Origin: Ilex aquifolium
Taxonomy: Eukaryota > Streptophyta > Magnoliopsida > Aquifoliales > Aquifoliaceae
NCBI GenBank assembly: GCA_951799425.1
Contig: OX637397.1
Span: forward strand, 6,191,001-6,255,000
Direction of reading: 5' to 3'
Length of the DNA: 64,000 nucleotides
A program made the translations under genes and the position numbers. The notes below the pieces were generated by a model that was not told where the DNA came from, ran no database searches, and saw only the letters and a list, made by a program, of their open reading frames with translations. Shown here in pieces: positions 33,651 to 54,987 of the stretch. Within the stretch, counting starts at the first letter, position 1. The number at the start of each line of letters is the position of its first letter.

Positions 33651-34780
33651 TAGCCCGGATGATTATCTCGCTCAGTGGCCCGAGATAATCATAAACACAA
33701 ACGTCGTATACAGGATGAGTCACATATTGCGGGATGTAGGATGAGTCAAGTATCGTGTGAGATAATCATGAAGCGAGAAAACATTTTCAAGATGTAGAAA
33801 CCCAATTAGATTTTGAAAAAAATTAATTATCTAATCTCATTCTATGTGACGGGACGTGATATGTTAGACCAATCAGAAGTGGATATGTGGCACTTACAGA
33901 AGCATACATGTGATGTCACTCGACTGGAAATGATGTCATTTGGAGGAGAAATGATAATAATAAAAGGATGATAGAGTCCCCTCGGGGGTGATGTCACTCA
34001 GGGTAATGTGATGTCGTTTGGGGGAGAAGTTATAGTAATTGATGAGTCCTCTCAGGGATGACATCACTCGGAGAATTGTGTTTGTCGGGAATGCATCAGA
34101 GATGTCTACTTAGGGATAAATGAGGAAAACGATTTACGAGGATCTGTACTCAACTATCAGTAAACATGAGTCAATTATCCCATGGGTCCGTTATCTCATG
34201 CTGTCAGATCAGGTATGATGACACATTGCAGTCAATCATGAGAAAGACCCTTGAAACTATGACAACAGATAATAAATACTCCTCATGAGCACACGGAAGA
34301 TAGTTAATGCCCAGAGGAGAATGGGTACGAAGCATTTACCCTTTAGCACGCCAAGTGGCATCAGACATTTATTACTCTAGGAGTAGTTCTCCAACGTCAT
34401 ATCTTACAATTAACGGTCAGAAGAGACTTAGACATCGAAAGATTAATGTCATTAATGCGCGTCTGGTGAACGCGCATAAAAGAATCAGGGATCCAGGTCA
34501 AGGGGAATCCAACTCGATGCCCAGCCACCTGACAAGGTCAGCAAGACATCCTTGTTGTCCCAAGGATTAAGCAATCAAGAAGCCTCCCACCAAGAGGAAT
34601 CATACAAGGATTCCTCAATAGAGACACCCATTTACCAGGAATGTATAAATAACACTCTTTAGTTGAAAGAAAGAGGTACGCTCAATACTTCCTCAACCCT
34701 AACATTTAACTTTGTCTCATTCCCTTATCAGAAAGAGGTATTGCGGTTGTTGGGCCATCGACAAGATTAAAAAATGGGTA
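33651..34780. mobile_element. Probable LTR-type retrotransposon remnant
   Basis: Contains internally repeated words (GATGTCACTC, GAGTCCCCTCGGGGGTGATG and GAGTCCTCTCAGGGATGAC). A TATAAATA at about 34643 is followed by GAAAGAGGTACGCTCAATAC, an arrangement resembling the promoter and R region of plant LTRs. No paired LTR, primer site or target duplication could be fixed, so boundaries are rough. Confidence 0.35.
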
Positions 34781-34787
34781 ATTTGGA

Positions 34788-36920
34788 AGTTGGTACACTA
34801 AATTAGACTTAATTGTGAAAAAATAAACAGTAAAAAATGTGTTGTAAAAAAGTACACTTGTGAGATACAAAGACTTAACTGCCCATTTTCTAAAATTTAC
34901 TTTCCTAAAAACAGTTTTAGGAAAATATCTTCAAATTAATTATATGCACAGTGATAATGTTTAATCGCTGCTTTTAAGGAACATTCAAGTGCAAAACACT
35001 TAATCTTCGGAACACCTTTGGTGCTTCATCGTCCTCACCAAAACCGCTTCATCTTCCTCACCAAAAGTCCTAATTCGTTCTCTGAAAACAAGGTGTCAAA
35101 ATTGAAAGAAAAACCTTCCTGGTCTACCATTTTGATGTTAGTTTGTCAACAACATTTATTCTTTTTTAAGTTCTTCGCCATTTGGAGATTTGTTCGACTG
35201 TTGCCAGTTCTAGACCAAAACGAGTTGGTGATAGTTGATAGTGTTCCTTCATATAATACGGTAAACTTTGATATTGTTAGGTGTTGATTTGATGTCGCTA
35301 GTTCGTCTAAGGTCATGGGTTATACTTTGAATTCAAATATTGATTTTGATTTGGGTTTTTTTTTAAGTTGCTTGTGCAATTCATGTTTTTCCGACTTCTT
35401 CAATATGGACATAAACATAATATATAAAATGGAGAAGGTAAAATGCAAAGTATCTTATGCCATTTAGGTGGTACACTTTTTATTTTAGTTAAAAGCCCTA
35501 AATTATATATTTTGTAAACTCTAGATGTTTATATCTTAATTCATTTTTTAGTTGGTGGTTTTTTTTCCTTGAATAATTAATTTTTTTCAATTGGTTGAAA
35601 ATATGTTTTCAATGAAGTACGACAGTGTTGCTTCAAATTCAGTGGTTGTGTTTTTGTATTGATCAAAATTTTTTTTTTCCATGTAGTAACAAATTCAAAA
35701 AGAACTGGACTGTTTGAATGAATTCATATGCAAATATATGTTTGAGAAACTGTAACAGTACAGTGTTTTGTGTAAATGTATAGTACACTATACTTGCACC
35801 TCTAAATTATTATATGTGTTGTTTACAACTTTCCCCGGTTGTTTATGAATGACTCAAGTGAATTTCAGAATGGAACTCAGGTTAATTTTAAGTGTATCTG
35901 ATGGCTGTTTACAGTGTAGCAAAAACTGTGTAATATAATCAGTGCAATAACAATGCACACAGATTCATACAACAAGTTTCCCATAGTATAACAACTTAGT
36001 GTCTCATATTGTTGTTTATGAATGAATCATGTGAAACAATTCCCAATTAAAAACACAGGGGACATATCTAATGGAAAAGGTTTCATGTACCCTGTATGGA
36101 CCACACAGTGTGACCATTGACAAATAAGAAACTTATGAACAGAAATAACGTTAAACTGGGAAAAAAATCATGACGCAAATTGGTAACACCATCTAACATG
36201 GTGTTCCTTGGTTAAAAAAAAAAAATAGGGAAAAAAACATCCCTGAGGTCATGTTTGCGCATGGGTGGGTAACCAACAAAAACAAAAGAACTATGAAAAA
36301 AAAACGGAAGATACAAAAAGACACCATTCACTGTAGTGCTCCTAGATCAACTAAAGAACTATGAAAAAGAAAAAAAAAAATAGAATAATTACGAGAACTA
36401 TGAACAAAAAAATTAAACAAAAACTTAATGAAGACATAAATTCAAACCTAATAATAACTTTGGAGAATAAGAATAATGTTATGTTTGAACTTTTTCAAAT
36501 GATAATAGTTTTGTATTTTGAAGAAGAGAACCAACGATAATGTGAAAAAAATTAAAATTCAAAAATGGCTGAGACACACACAATAAACGAATATTATAGA
36601 TCTGTCATAATATTAGGAAATCTTTAATACAATAAAATAAAATAAAAACTCAAATTAACTACCTAAAAAAGAACACACGATTTAAGGGAGATCTGCCATA
36701 ATATTAGGAAATCTTTAATACAATAAAATAAAATCAAAACTCAAGTTAACTAACTAAAAAAGAACGCATGATTTAAGAGAGGACAAATATGTCAAAGGAA
36801 AATCAGAAAAAATCAAATTGTGTACTTGGATACAATTAAGTTCTAAAAAAAAAGGCTTAATTACCTAACATTAAAAACTGTGTACTTTTTGACAATTAAG
36901 TCTAATTTATTGTACCCCTT
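34788..36920. mobile_element. Large TIR element, possibly Mutator-like
   Basis: Left terminus GGTACACTAAATTAGACTTA at 34792; right terminus, on the minus strand, GGTACAATAAATTAGACTTA near 36917. The inverted match continues (ATTGTGAAAAA against ATTGTCAAAAA). Flanks GTAATTTGG and ATAATTTTT agree at 6 of 9 positions, perhaps a decayed 9-bp duplication. The interior has no transposase; the frame at 35018-35287 is not recognisable. A 91-bp tandem pair lies near the right end. Confidence 0.6.
36598..36779. repeat. 91-bp tandem duplication
   Basis: Two adjacent units beginning AGATCTG at 36598 and 36689, sharing CATAATATTAGGAAATCTTT and AAAAAAGAAC blocks, inside the large TIR element. Confidence 0.8.
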
Positions 36921-37206
36921 ATAATTTTTCGTTAAAAATTTATGAAGAATAAATCTCTCATGGTTTGACTTCAAGAAAGTTATTAAATTTCGAATTTATA
37001 ACGCCTGAATTTACAACTTATTTTTGTTTTCACGCAACTACCCCTCGAGGTTGGATATGTACTTTCTTTTGTCTTGTTGATAATCTAAGACAAATAAATA
37101 GGAATTCAAATAGGTCCGATTAACCTAAGTCTAACTCGAGCCTAAATTAAAATATTTAGTAATTATACATTTTTTGAGCAAAAGAAAAAAGTTTCAATTT
37201 AATTTA

Positions 37207-37475
37207 AATTCGAGAAATACTATAATTAGAGCTGATAGTCGAATGAGCTTGAGTCAAGCCTAAAACGAGTTAAACTCGAGTCGAGTATGAGTATTTACAC
37301 ATAAACAAGTCAAACTTGTCGAGTTCGAACACAGCCTAGGGCTCGTTTTTCAAATGAGCCTAAAAAATTGTTCAAATTCAGCTCGTTTTCTAAATGAGTC
37401 GAGCCTGAACGAGCCAAAAACGAGTCGAACCCGAGCCAAACTCGAGTAGTTTGGTTCGATTAATAGCCCTAACTA
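37207..37475 (-). repeat. Dispersed repeat R1, minus-strand copy upstream of the CK1 gene
   Basis: On the minus strand it opens with AGGGCTATTAATCGAACC and runs through CTACTCGAGTTTGG and CTCGTTTAGAAAACGAGC-like words, matching the copy at 28079-28375. Confidence 0.6.
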
Positions 37476-38557
37476 TAATGACTTAATTTAGGACCGAATC
37501 ACAAAATTAATTCAATACAACCATTAAAATAGTTGTAACTTTCAATATTAGATTAAATCCGCTTTCAATCTAATAGCTGCAATTAATTAACTTCCCAAAT
37601 CAAATTTAAATAATATTTTCCTTGAAATTTGGATACTATTTGAATTGGAATTTGAAATTCTGAAATCTCAAATTCAGATCGTCATCATCTTCATTATATT
37701 TTCATTCACTTTTATTGGTCGAGCATTTACTATACACATAGAGCCCATTATTATTTACTAGTGCCCCCCTACTCATACATTCGGGTCGGTTTACCGGTTT
37801 TTGGGTTGTTGGAAAAATACAAGTATACAACAATAGCAAAAAGTACCCGCATTGTAGTTTCAACACAGCCTTTTTCCCTTGTAAAATTCTCTCTCTCTCT
37901 CTCTCTCTACTTTTTAAAGATTCTTGATTGAAGACAATTCCATCGCAACTCTCTCTGTTGTTCTTCCTGGCGCATATCCTGCAGCAGAATCTACACCGAA
38001 AATTTCCCCGCGGATTTCGTTGTCCTTAGATTCCATCTCTTACCTCTAAATTGCATTTCCCGTCATTGCGATTGCCCCATAATCCGCCTCTTTGTGTGTG
38101 TGTGTGTGTGTATTACAGCACAGTTTTATCAGCTTTTCCACCAATGTATCAGAAAATTAGGGTTTACAATAGTCACAGATTTTGGGTTTCATTTTTCTGA
38201 TGATATAGCGTATAGGGTTTTAATTCATTCATTAAATTCATTTTTTTTCCTTCTTGTTAAATTATAAATTTATATTCAGTATATAAATATTATTTTGTTG
38301 ATACATGATTATGGGGATTAGGGTTTTTCTTTGAGGAAAATATTTTACCAAATAAATTTGGGAGTTTGGATGATCTAAGTGGTGGACTTTTAAGGATCCC
38401 AGGATTTGGTGATCTAAGCTGTGGATGATTGATTGGGAATATTTGAGACTTCTGTTTCGAGATGGTGAATTATTGGGTTGAAATTTGAAAATAAGAAAGA
38501 GTTAGTTACTGTGTTTTTTGGAGTTTCGAGGATAATTTTGATTTTGGGGATCCAATT
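37476..38557 (+). promoter_or_regulatory. Promoter and 5' leader of the CK1-like gene
   Basis: Includes a (CT)n tract at 37889-37908 and a (GT)n run at about 38093-38111. Several leader ATGs precede the start at 38558; whether a leader intron exists is not clear. No definite TATA box. Confidence 0.45.
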
Positions 38558-47713
<9,156 letters not shown>

Positions 47714-47950
47714 GGGGGTCTGCTTAAATCGGGACAGATTCCTCTCTGGCGCTTTTATCGATCGCAACGCCCTATTGCTCTTTAGCTCAGATCGCCATTA
47801 TACACCATCATCTCTCCTTAGAACATGCTAAAAACTTTGTTCCTTGCTGATTCTTGCTGAAGGAAGAGATCGAATATCTCTCTTACAGTAAAACAAATTG
47901 CTTATATTCTGAAACGAGGTAATCGTAATAAAATACTCTTAGATTCGAAA
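47714..47950 (+). other. 3' UTR of the CK1-like gene with poly(A) signal
   Basis: AATAAA at 47927-47932, about 215 bases after the stop, predicts cleavage near 47950. Confidence 0.7.
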
Positions 47951-48864
47951 CCATGGCCTGTGATTTGTGGGTGTGTACTCTGTGATTTGTTGATGTGAAG
48001 TACTCGGTTGCTGATGGGAATCAGTAAAAAAGATTATGGATTCATAGTATGCTTGAGTTCGAAAATCAATCTTTTAAAATGTAGTAAGATTGTTTATCAC
48101 TTACTTCTTTTAGAGTTCTATAAGTGGGAGTTTTATACACGGAGTATGGCTTACTTCTTCTAGAGTTCTATAGGTGGGAGTTTTATACACAGACTATGAC
48201 TTTTCTTTTATTCTCGAGTGAAATCACTTATAACCGATTTTTAAGACACAATTCATTAATTTAATCCGTTGTTGCTGTTAACTAGAAGTGAGTTTCGATA
48301 CTAAATGGATTCGTTTGGTTGTTGTATTGTAAAAAAATGAATTGTATTAGGCAATACAAGTTAATTTTGTATAAGTGGATAAAATACAATATAAAATAAA
48401 GGAAAAAAATATTAAGTATTGTAACTCAATGTTTGGTAAGACTGAATTAAGAGAGGGTAACAATTACATATTTGCTAAAAAACTATCAATTTTGACTACT
48501 TATTCAATCTTGTCTACTTGTTAATATTTTTGTTTATGTGTTGGATAAACTAGTAAATTTATAACTTAATACGCTTGAATTTGACTATAATATCATATGA
48601 GGAGATGATATTATAATCAGCTCAATAATACAGATAGAGTGTATTATTTGAATAAACATTTGAAATAAAAATATATATAATATTGGATATTTTTTTATAA
48701 CCAAATGCAATATAAGATTGGATTAAAGAGTCTTAACCTATTATGACTCTGTAATTCTCCCTTTAAGGGTATGTTTGGATGGTAGGATTGGAGTGGATTG
48801 GATATCTAAAAAGATATCATTTTTTATTCAATCCAAACCTACTTAGTTGTCATATATAAATTGA

Positions 48865-51800
48865 CTAGTAATTGCCATGCCTGAAAGCACTATATAACAA
48901 ACAAATGTATAGAGAGAAAACCCGCCTACATACACACACCTTCACCATTCAAGCTAAATCTTCCCATTCCAATTCATATCAGTTGCAAGAGCAAAACTAA
49001 AAGAAAAACATAAAAGTAAAGGCAAATTATGAGCAAAAAAAACTGCTTCAGGTATTGTACAAATTCTATAGAAAAAACTTGCTTATTTTATCAAAAAATT
49101 CAATACAACATCAAGCAAATATGAAGGCAACTTATCTAAAATTTTCAGCACAAACACATAAAAAAAAGCCCTTAAAGCACAGAAATGGAGCAATAGCTCC
49201 AGTAACACCTGTCGCGTTTTCCTTTCAGCAACTCTATCTGTTTCCTCCGTTTTTCTCCATTTGGCAGCAACTATGTCTTTTCACTTAGCAACACAAACTC
49301 ATTCTCTGAAAATTATATTTTTCGCTCCCATGGCACTACTTTTCTGCAAATTTAAGACAAAAAAAAAAAAAAATCAATACCACAAAATACAAAAACCCAG
49401 TTGAAAGAAGTTTGGTTTAGATAAAAAATGGAATACCTAACTGAGAAATTTCACATTAAAAATCAAAATTTGTGAGACCCAAATAAGCATATGCAAAAAT
49501 AGCCACCGATTGTTTATATAACTGTGTGGGTATATACGAATCTGTGAGTGGGGTCGTGTGTTTGTGCGAAGTAGTGTGTGGTGGATGTGAAGAAATATGT
49601 GTCAGTCCGACCATAAGAAATCAACAAATCTAATGAAAACTAAACAACATTGTAATATTATTGCTTTCATATTAGGTGTGTTGGTGTGTACGCGGGTGTG
49701 TGTGTGGATCGATGTGTTAGGAGTTGTGAAAATTTCAAGGTAAACAACCTAAAAAAGAGATTGACTTGTTGAAAGCAACAACCAATGTATGAAAATCACG
49801 AGGGAAGGACAAGAAGAACTTCAACTCCAAAGCCCTATTCGCCGTTACGAAATTCACAACCGACGCTTGGGCTATCCCATCTATCCAAAAATGGTAACAA
49901 TTTAGTATCCATGTGCCCTCCTCCCCACTGGAATCTACACAATAGGCATCGACAACTTACAAATTTGACCCAAAATGATATAACAACCATAGCATCTTTT
50001 GCCATAATTTTTTTTATGCACGAAAAATTTGCACATTTGCTATAAATCAACATTTTTTCAAAACCATCTCCCATGTTTGGTAGTAGATAACCAGATCCAA
50101 ACTGTAAGGAGTTTCTTCAATAAAAATTACAACAAATAAATTCAACAAAAAAAAATTCACCCCAAAAAATAAAATCCAGAAAATTCAATTCAAATGGGGA
50201 GTATTTTGGGAAGAGGGGCTTGACCTTATACAATGTATCCCCAAAAACCTCCATGAAATACCCACCACACAAAACTATCGGCACAACCCACTACCCATAA
50301 CCAATAACCACTACCACCATCTACATTGACACGAAAATATAACAATCTTCATAATGGAACCAGATCATTATAAATGAGAATAGATCTGGAGTGAGAAAGA
50401 AAAGAACATACTTTTTAGGCTGTTTCCGCCAATAGCAGTTGTCAATGGCTTGGGTTGCACTTCCCAAGTTTAGCTTTGCATTTGAATGCTCCAATCAGTG
50501 TTGCCTTTTCCAACCAAATGGTTTCTGCAAGTTATCAGAAAATCTCATTAACATCCTGGGTGCACAATGATAAAAAAAAATAGTAGCTGTAGTGGTGAAC
50601 AAAGGGAAAACAAAAAGAATACATTACCAGAATTCAAGCATCCTAACTATTACCCTTTTTCAAAGAATCAATTTAAAATCAGCAACTCATTCATATTTGT
50701 TAGCTACCTAGCAGTTGCATCAGATGACCAGTAAATAAATTGGAGCAGAAATGTAGAAACTATACAATTGAAAAGCATGAACTGAATTGCTTGAGGTGTT
50801 GCAATTATGCTTTACTTCGTTGCAGTTGTACGCATCAATGCAATTCACTTTACTTTGCCAGAAAAAATACTTGCTTTGGCTGTATTTTTTTCACCTATCT
50901 CTAAGTATATTAACCAGTCAACTTCATGTGAAGTCATAAGTTATGACATGAGAGTTTTGTAATTTGAAAAGCCAAAATTATCTTGAAGCACACCTACCCA
51001 GTTAATTCCTTGAAGCATGCCTACCTTCAATAGGATGCATAATTTCAGGAAGTACACCAAATTTGTTGCATATAGAGGAAAGTCTAAGAAATATTATTTA
51101 TAAATAAAAGCTATAATTATAAAATATTTGATTGAGCTTAAAACTTAACTCCTTTATTTTTCCATTTCGCTTCTATTGTTTGTTCAGGTTTGTGACTAAT
51201 GGAAATGAGGAGAACCAAAGCTGATTTTTGCCAAGAGAGTTGTTGGCTAGTTGAACCCATTGTGTAGAGTTCTAATCCTTACGGGAGCTTTTGGCATGAT
51301 GAGTGCTGCCCACTACCAGAACGTAAGCACATATGACAAATTTTCTTCCATTAGACTAACATCCCAACAGTTATATAAGTCCAAAATAGAAATAAACTTC
51401 AAATGCATTATTTTAAGGTTAGCCTCAATTCCATGAGTTGAAATTATTCAACCAATCTTCAGGATATATCCAAGTTGTTGCCAATATCGAAGAACTAATG
51501 GTATATTATGGAATAATGTTGAATGTAGAAGATAATTCAATATTGCTTAATAAATGAAAAATAAAGAAAATTGTAATTAGTTACCAAACCATATATACAT
51601 GATGTAAACTATGAATATGCTACCAAAACAACTATATCAAGCCTATACTATAAAGTCAAAGAGATAAATACTTGGTGTGTTTATGTCCTCTAATCAAGTT
51701 GAAAAAATACATATGTACAGGATGTAAACTATGAATAAGCTACCAAAACAACTATATCAAGCCTATACTATAAAGTCAAAGAGATAAAAACGTGGTGTGT

Positions 51801-52961
51801 GTATGCTTAAGCAAAGCTATATGAAGTCAGACAAAACTTTTGATACATTAAATATCCTATTATACACATACAAACATTTTGACAAAATTCAAAGACAAAA
51901 AATTTATCAAATTTTCAAAATTATTCGATAAACCTACCAGAAAAATTGGCAAAAAAATCCAGCAAACTCATATATTGAAATCCAGCGAACTCATACAAAT
52001 GCATCGAAAAAGAGAAGTGGCAGATGATGGCGGGTTTGGCAGAAAAATTGAACACTTGAACATTTTTTAATCTTTGAGGCAATTCAACAAACACATGGTG
52101 GCACAAAGAAATGGAACAATTGAGCACTGGGAAAATTTAACAAACACGTGGAAGTTAAAAAAATTGAAGAGAGATTCCAAACAGATTCTCATCAAATTAA
52201 TAACCCATACTCACTATATCAGTCAAAGGAGTTCGATGGTATAGGGAAATAAAAACCACATCGGCAGTCGACGGTCATGGTGGGTGCTTTGTGGTCACTG
52301 ATCTACTACATGAAGCGACAATCCAAAAGATTAGAATAAGAAGACGAAAAAAATAAAAATAAAGAAAAGGCATAAGAAATAATAGAAAGTTTCCCGGAAA
52401 GAAGAGAAAGCGTCTCTTTTTTCAAACGGAAGCAAAATGCACTGGAATTATATTGAAGGTAGCAAAATGCACTGGAAAGCGTCTTTTTTTCAAGGGAAGC
52501 AAAATGCATCCTATTGAAGGTAGGCTTCTTTCTCTCAGCAGTTGGTTAAACATTAATAGTGAAGCAGAAAGTGGGTATGTACCTAATAGGCAGGGATAGA
52601 GATTTTGGGGAAGAGTTTGGAAGGCCGGGATAGAGGCGTGAGAGATTGGGAGAGACAGGCAGAAGTAAGATTGGGGAAGAGAGAGAGAGAGAGAGGCGTG
52701 AGTCAGCCAAATAAAGGGACGAAGAAGTGAGATTTGGGAAAAGATAAAATCCCTAATAATTAAAAAAGGAAGCGTTGTTGGGCGGGAAAATAAAATTTAG
52801 TACTCATTATAGACCGTCATATCAGTATTTATGAGATGATCTAAACCGTCTTTTATGTTGGGATTACGTTGTCTATTGGATGTGTTTATGTTTTTTTTCA
52901 AAACGATCTGAACCTCTCTTTGTCTCCAAAATTCAAACTCAGCTCTACTTTATTATATAGA
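48865..52961 (-). mobile_element. Putative non-autonomous Helitron (4.1 kb), minus strand
   Basis: On the minus strand the 5' end reads TCTATATAATAAAGTAGAGC, starting at 52961, and the proposed 3' end is GGCATGGCAATTACTAG, ending at 48865. The insertion lies between host A (48864) and T (52962), as expected. The terminal hairpin is weak (TGC against GCA). No Rep/helicase. The interior is AT-rich with several unrecognised small frames and a 120-bp tandem pair. It may carry captured host sequence (for example near 50400-50540) that I could not identify. Confidence 0.5.
51595..51805. repeat. 120-bp-period tandem duplication
   Basis: GATGTAAACTATGAATA begins at 51601 and 51721, and the following CTACCAAAACAACTATATC and TATAAAGTCAAAGAGATAAA blocks repeat nearly exactly. 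Confidence 0.85.
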
Positions 52962-53556
52962 TATATCTAGTCATTTCTCTTAATTGGGTAGATTATATAT
53001 TTTTGTGGAGCCTATGGATAAGAGTGATGTAATCTGCTTATATCGACTATTATACTCCTATCCAATCCAATTCACTATCATATTTGGTCTATAAAATAGC
53101 CGCTACCCATTCTAAACAAAAAAATACACTTTCTTATCTATTTTTTTAATAACTCATTTAAATAGAAAATAAATATTTTCAAATACATTGTAACCATAAA
53201 AAAGTAAGGGCGTGTTACAGTGACTAAGAGAAGAGAACGACGACTTATTTGATACAGTGACAGACGATATAGAGGTCTCCTGACCTAGGTGGGCATATCC
53301 GTAAATTGTATTACATATTCTGTCTGGTAAAAAAATATTCCAGCCCACTGGGTTTCATTTAATTCATATAGGTGAGTTAAAGTTGACTCTTTAAATCGGG
53401 TCGGGATAAAATTCGAATGAGATTTCCTATGCATTTTTATTTACCAAACATGAGATATATGGATCCCACATTCTTTTCTATCATATCCTACTATAGTTAT
53501 CCACCTTTAATCCGCAATCCAAACATACCTTTAATACTGCAACCAAACAACCCCAA

Positions 53557-54203
53557 TGGGGTTTATTAATACTAGGAATGGATTAAATCACTAAATAATA
53601 TTAGTAAGTTGAATACAAGTATTATTATTTTTTTCTTTTGTAAGTTTCAAAATTAAGCTCAATCTTGCATTCAAGTATGTTTGAATGTAATCACCACTGT
53701 AAGGCTAAATTTGGATATATCCAGAAGAATAGTAATGAAGGTTCCATGTTGAATATAACCTATACTTGGAAAGATTAGTGTACATGGAGTACAAACTTAG
53801 GAATGTTATTAGAATCTAATTAAGGAACCTAACTTACTACTTCATTATTGGATGAGCGGTGGGACCTAGTATTTCAACGGGACCCATTCATTCTATCCCA
53901 AAATATGTAGAAATAGTACTATTATTATTATTATTCAAATTAACCTAGCTTCTCATTTTTTATCCTTATTACTAACTAATTGCACCTAGTTCTTTGTTTC
54001 CTTACAAATATTAAATGTTTGTTGTCTTCTTTAGAGCCCTACTTAGCTGGAGATGATGACCTTTTTATGACTTGGCCATTAATTACTCAAATAATTACCA
54101 TATTCCTGCTAATTATAGACAGCTCTAGGCATTTAGTTCCCTTTCATAGCAGATTGTGTTTTTAGGACTAGATTCTTGTAATATTAAAGAGCCCAACTTT
54201 TAC
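53557..54203. other. Intergenic, nothing recognised
   Basis: AT-rich DNA; the frame at 53980-54165 has no recognisable family. An ATT trinucleotide run lies at about 53920-53935. Confidence 0.5.
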
Positions 54204-54425
54204 ATTTTTTTTTTGTTTAACAGTCAGAGATGTCCAAATTTATTTACGTGCATCTCGACTAATTCATTTCTCGGTCCGATCAAGGACATATTATCCACGT
54301 CAAAATTAGGGTATTCATGAGAGATAAATTATTCATAGCCTATCCTTAAGGGATTGTCAAGATTCAAACTCAGACGAATATCTGAATTTATAGTTCGTCT
54401 CTGTTATCACTTGTATTGCCTTTAT
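54204..54425 (-). mobile_element. SINE family S2, copy B
   Basis: On the minus strand it reads AGTGATAACAGAGACGAACT, TGAGTTTGAATCTTG (box B area), CATGAATACCCTAATTT, GGATAATATGTCCTTGAT and ends in a poly-A stretch (plus-strand T run at about 54204-54213). It matches copies A and C over the whole length. Confidence 0.7.
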
Positions 54426-54761
54426 GTTAACTTTTATATGTTAACCTCATGAATGTTTTCCTAAAATTACAACACAACATGAGAGTAGCAATGACTGTTA
54501 TGAGTTGCCTCCCAGGGACCACCATACCCTAAAAAATACTAGTAAGCAACCCAATCCACGAGGCATCCGTTACGAACTGACCTGTAAAAAGTTGAAATGT
54601 ATGCATTCTTACTGTCATGTGCAGACAGACTGCTTTCGTGATTCAAACACATTATCTCCATAATACAGTAGAGTAATCTTACCGTTTCACATAATCTTGC
54701 CAGCTAATTAAGCAGTAAAACTATTTGCTGACTAATCAATTGCTGATATTTGATATGCAAT

Positions 54762-54853
54762 GAATCCCATCCAGTGAGCGAATTCATTGCTAATTCAATG
54801 GTAACCTGGATCCCATTCAGTGACGGAATTCACCGTCAATTCAATGATAACAG
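54762..54853. repeat. 47-bp tandem duplication upstream of the zinc finger gene
   Basis: Units starting GAATCCCATCCAGTGA (54762) and GATCCCATTCAGTGA (54809) share AATTCA, GTCAATTCAATG-like and GATAAC/GGTAAC ends. They lie about 65-160 bp upstream of the TATA box. Confidence 0.65.
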
Positions 54854-54918
54854 TATTGGGTCACCAAAATTAAGTTATGCTAAGATTATTCACCCTAGAA
54901 GAGTTAAGAACCTTTGGC

Positions 54919-54925
54919 TATAAAA
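54919..54925 (+). promoter_or_regulatory. TATA box of the C2H2-EAR gene
   Basis: TATAAAA, about 69 bp before the chosen ATG. It is followed by a CT-rich leader (54957-54979), consistent with a start near 54950. Confidence 0.7.
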
Positions 54926-54987
54926 TCTTTATTCCCTACCATCCTCTATGCATCTCCTCCCTCCCTCTCTCTCTCTCTCCAATCACC

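Larger units (their letters stand above)
48766..53530. mobile_element. Tourist-like element interrupted by a Helitron
   Basis: Termini AGGGTATGTTTGGAT and, inverted, AGGTATGTTTGGAT, with TTA directly outside both (48763-48765 and 53531-53533). Removing the inner Helitron leaves an element of about 668 bp without coding capacity. Confidence 0.6.
48307..53556. mobile_element. Outermost element of a nested insertion (inverted-repeat ends)
   Basis: Left end TTCGTTTGGTTGTTGTATTG near 48310 and right end, inverted, TTGTTTGGTTGCAGTATT near 53550 make a short terminal inverted repeat. The Tourist-like element at 48766-53530 lies directly inside its right end. Target duplication not resolved; this layer is the least certain of the three. 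Confidence 0.4.

Noticed and set aside
35018..35287. 89-codon frame inside the TIR element
   Set aside because: No domain; length is ordinary for AT-rich noncoding DNA.
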